From Rhodobacteraceae bacterium HLUCCA12 (GTDB lineage: Bacteria; Pseudomonadota; Alphaproteobacteria; Rhodobacterales; Rhodobacteraceae), in NCBI GenBank assembly GCA_001314715.1, contig LJSV01000002.1, positions 301,533 through 365,532 of the forward strand: a DNA stretch of 64,000 bases. Reading direction: 5' to 3'. Below are positions 62,437 through 64,000 of this stretch, piece after piece. The position numbers and the translations under genes were made by a program. Every line of letters starts with the position of its first letter. The stretch's first letter is position 1. The notes under the pieces were generated by a model. It worked only from the letters and a program-made list of their open reading frames with translations. It did no database searches and was not told where the DNA came from.

Positions 62437-62443
62437 TGGGGGA

Positions 62444-62520
62444 TGGTACCGCCTCCCCGGCTCGAACGGGGGACCCCCAGATCCACAATCTGGTGCTCTA
62501 ACCAACTGAGCTAAGGCGGC
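62444..62520 (-). tRNA. tRNA-His (GTG anticodon)
   Basis: 77 nt with CCA encoded (62446-62444). Acceptor GCCGCCT pairs with AGGCGGT, the first pair being G1-U72; D arm TAGCTCAGTTGGTTAGAGC; anticodon stem CCAGA/TCTGG with loop containing GTG; T arm CCCCC/GGGG with GTTCGAG. The base before G1 is U, so there is no encoded G-1, and the discriminator is A73. This is the non-canonical tRNA-His of alphaproteobacteria. Confidence 0.96.
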
Positions 62521-62529
62521 ACTGTGGGC

Positions 62530-62558
62530 CGTTTAGCGCCGTGCAAAAGCGATTGCAA
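62530..62558 (-). promoter_or_regulatory. Promoter of tRNA-His
   Basis: On the minus strand TTGCAA (62558-62553), 17-base spacer, TAAACG (62535-62530); transcription would start a few bases before the mature 5' end at 62520. Confidence 0.6.
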
Positions 62559-62636
62559 GGCCTCTGTGCTTGAAACCATGACCGGCGTGGCGTATCGCAT
62601 CGGACCGGACCGCCAGCGCATCGAAAGGAGCCTTGC

Positions 62637-62861
62637 ATGGGGATCAACAAGGAAAGCGAACTGGCTGCGAACCTTCAGATCGGGCCGACGACGCTGGGCA
62701 TGGTCAGGCTGTATGTCGAGGCCGAGGGCGTTGAACTGCCGCTCGATTTCGACCCCGACGAAGCCGACGAGATCGCCGAGGAATTGCGCGCCGCCGCCGA
62801 GGCCGCGCGCGCGATGACCCCGGCCAAGGCGAAACCGTCAGGAAGGAAGCCCAAGCGTTGA
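62637..62861 (+). CDS. Small acidic conserved protein (DUF6324-like)
   Basis: 74 residues: MGINKESELAANLQIGPTTL, then GMVRLYVEAEGVELPLDFDPDEADEIAEELRAAAEAARA and a basic Lys-rich tail (AKAKPSGRKPKR). The middle is strand-strand-acidic helix. I recall near-identical short proteins across Rhodobacteraceae (named DUF6324) without function; the name is from memory. GAAAGGAG eight bases before ATG 62637 supports expression. Located between tRNA-His and SRP RNA. Confidence 0.78.
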   Translation: MGINKESELAANLQIGPTTLGMVRLYVEAEGVELPLDFDPDEADEIAEELRAAAEAARAMTPAKAKPSGRKPKR

Positions 62862-62991
62862 CGGCTCATCTGGCCGGGCCGACGCAGTCTGTCACTGCCA
62901 TCCGTCCTGGGCGCCTGCGCGCGTGAGGTGACGAAAAATTATGGGTTCGCCCGTGCCCGCACGCTTCCGTTCGCGTCTGAGGGGAAAAGGT

Positions 62992-63084
62992 GAGAGGCCG
63001 GGCACGACCCAGACGGGTCTCGTTGTGGCTGCTTCCTTCCGGACCTGACCAGTTTGGCGAGGCGCCTGCCCGCGCCGACCTCTC
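62992..63084 (-). ncRNA. ffs: Signal recognition particle RNA (4.5S type)
   Basis: On the minus strand the 93-nt RNA begins GAGAGGTCGG and ends CCGGCCTCTC, closing a long hairpin. Its tip has the invariant GGTCAGGTCCGGAAGG and AAGCAGCC, i.e. the GGAA tetraloop and the Ffh-binding internal loops. A TTTT run follows (62988-62985 region). Binds Ffh for co-translational membrane targeting. The rest of the gap 62862-63215 contains its promoter and the TetR leader, nothing else I can support. Confidence 0.96.
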
Positions 63085-63091
63085 GCGGCAT

Positions 63092-63120
63092 GATCTATGC
63101 GCTGGGGCGGGCCAATGCAA
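63092..63120 (-). promoter_or_regulatory. Promoter of SRP RNA
   Basis: On the minus strand TTGCAT (63120-63115), 17-base spacer, TAGATC (63097-63092); start expected 7-8 bases on, at the first G of the RNA (63084). Confidence 0.7.
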
Positions 63121-63215
63121 GGGCGAAGGGCGCGGCGCGAACCGGCGCGGCGCGGGATTGCGCAGGCACAGCGATCCGGGGTAGGGGATCAGGCATTCCA
63201 TAGGGGCCGGGCCAA

Positions 63216-63833
63216 TTGAGCAAGCGTGGCTATCATCACGGAAATCTGCGCCAGGCGCTGGTCGAGGCGACGCTGTCGCTGATCGCCGACAAGGGCCCGA
63301 CCGGCTTTACCATGGCCGAGGCGGCGAAACTGGCCGATGTCTCGGCCGCCGCGCCCTATCGCCATTTCACCGGGCGCGAGGATCTGATCTGCGAAGTGGC
63401 GCTGCAAGGCTACGAGATCTTTGCCGATCTTCTGGAATACGCCTATAACGACGGCAAGCCCAGTGTGCTGGCGGCGTTCGAGGCGGTGGGACGCGCCTAT
63501 CTGGCCTTCGCGCGCAAGCATCCGGGCCACTACATCGCCATGTTTGAAAGCGGGGTATCGCCAAGCCAGACCCCGGCGCTGGCGCGCGCCTCGGAACGGG
63601 CGAATGCGGTCCTGATCCGCGCCGCCGAAGCCCTGTCGGCGCGCATCCCGCCGGACCGGCGCCCGCCACCGGCCATGTTCTCGGCCCATGTCACGGCGAT
63701 GAGCCATGGTATCGTGGAACTCTACGCGCGCGGCAAGCCCGGCTCGCGGGCGCCCTTCACGCCCGAGGAATTGCTGGAAGCGGGGATCGGCATCTATCTG
63801 CGCGGTCTGGGTCTGATCGACCGCGATTGCTGA
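63216..63833 (+). CDS. TetR/AcrR-family transcriptional regulator
   Basis: 205 residues. N-terminal DNA-binding domain: HHGNLRQALVEATLSLIADKG, FTMAEAAKLADVSAAAPYRHF (helix-turn-helix at about 31-50), GREDLICEVALQGYEIFADLL. The C-terminal ligand domain has the pattern of the WHG/TetR_C_13 group (YLAFARKHPGHYIAMFESG). An in-frame TAG at 63201 leaves TTG 63216 as the first start (MSKRGYHHGN). Targets unknown; nothing downstream within the window. Confidence 0.89.
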   Translation: MSKRGYHHGNLRQALVEATLSLIADKGPTGFTMAEAAKLADVSAAAPYRHFTGREDLICEVALQGYEIFADLLEYAYNDGKPSVLAAFEAVGRAYLAFARKHPGHYIAMFESGVSPSQTPALARASERANAVLIRAAEALSARIPPDRRPPPAMFSAHVTAMSHGIVELYARGKPGSRAPFTPEELLEAGIGIYLRGLGLIDRDC

Positions 63834-63951
63834 TCGCGCCGATCCTGCTCGCCCCGGCACGTCGCGCCGCCGTGCGGGACGTGGCCGGGATGGGGCCCGA
63901 ATATGTGGCCGCCCCCTTTCATTTTCTGTCCGGAAATATCCTGGGGGTGAA

Positions 63952-63990
63952 TGGGCGCGACCGCGCCCAGAGGGGGCAACGCCCCCTTTC
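63952..63990 (+). terminator. Tandem hairpins downstream of TetR gene
   Basis: TGGGCGCG-AC-CGCGCCCA (63952-63969) is directly followed by AGGGGGC-AAC-GCCCCCT (63971-63987) and TTTC. The second has terminator form. Together with CGGAAATATCCTGGGGG just before (63931 on), it resembles an intergenic repeat frequent in Rhodobacteraceae. The remaining 63834-64000 has no gene. Confidence 0.5.
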
Positions 63991-64000
63991 CCGGCTCGCC

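Noticed and set aside
1..64000. CRISPR arrays, insertion sequences, prophage or integrative elements
   Set aside because: No regularly spaced repeats, transposase, integrase or phage genes were seen, and base composition is even apart from short promoter regions.

Overview
The window reads as chromosomal DNA of a high-GC alphaproteobacterium of the Rhodobacteraceae/Roseobacter type. Several things point there: a GcrA cell-cycle regulator, a class I lysyl-tRNA synthetase, a PhaZ-PhaC-PhaP polyhydroxyalkanoate cluster with PhaR, family-typical small proteins (DUF2852, DUF3572, DUF983, DUF1127), and a tRNA-His without an encoded G-1. I see no insertion sequence, prophage, CRISPR array or replication origin. 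Most of the window is housekeeping; the accessory-looking parts are the arsenic genes, the metal/ECF cluster and the H-NOX-like/diguanylate cyclase pair.

Layout. 1-8700: end of an aldo/keto reductase; a minus-strand operon (YbjN protein, proC, csaA, 2-hydroxyacid dehydrogenase); DUF2852 protein, nadD, a PBP4-type peptidase, a Na/Pi cotransporter-like protein and a TerB-like protein. 8800-19950: lysS, an enoyl-CoA hydratase, ribB (with a dead GTP cyclohydrolase II domain)-ribH-nusB, a structured small RNA on the minus strand, mmcB, cytochrome c, an orphan ABC-2 permease, gcrA, a zincin, gltX, a Nudix hydrolase and DUF983. 20100-26650: EF-hand protein, ECF sigma factor, probable anti-sigma and CnrX-like sensor; PleD; DUF3572; HAD phosphatase; an H-NOX-like protein without heme-binding residues, overlapping an HNOBA-GGDEF diguanylate cyclase.

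26700-34760: an arsenate operon (ArsR fused to an arsenate reductase, dedicated GAPDH, ArsJ) followed by a Pho-box-controlled pstSCAB operon. 34770-41300: TAXI-TRAP transporter, ribE, RNase P RNA, an exopolysaccharide sugar transferase and rpmG. 41500-45300: phaP, phaC and phaZ with PhaR-type operators; phaR itself lies about 8.5 kb away, near 53.8 kb. 45360-54400: 5-formyltetrahydrofolate cyclo-ligase, mgtE, guaD, hisN, an XRE regulator facing a quinone oxidoreductase, a LysR regulator facing a DUF1127 protein, a Bax-inhibitor-1 protein and phaR. 54400-64000: thioesterase, rimO, cytochrome b561, enoyl-CoA hydratase, AsmA, DUF302, cytochrome c, M20 peptidase, tRNA-His, a small acidic protein, SRP RNA and a TetR regulator.

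How parts connect. PhaR, PhaP, PhaC and PhaZ form one polymer-storage circuit, joined by CTGC-N3-GCAG sites, one of which fills the spacer of the phaP promoter. Arsenate enters cells through phosphate transporters, so ars next to pst couples import and detoxification. Three genes for the last riboflavin steps are split between two loci, with no GTP cyclohydrolase II in view. Two GGDEF proteins lie 3 kb apart and could both feed cyclic-di-GMP.
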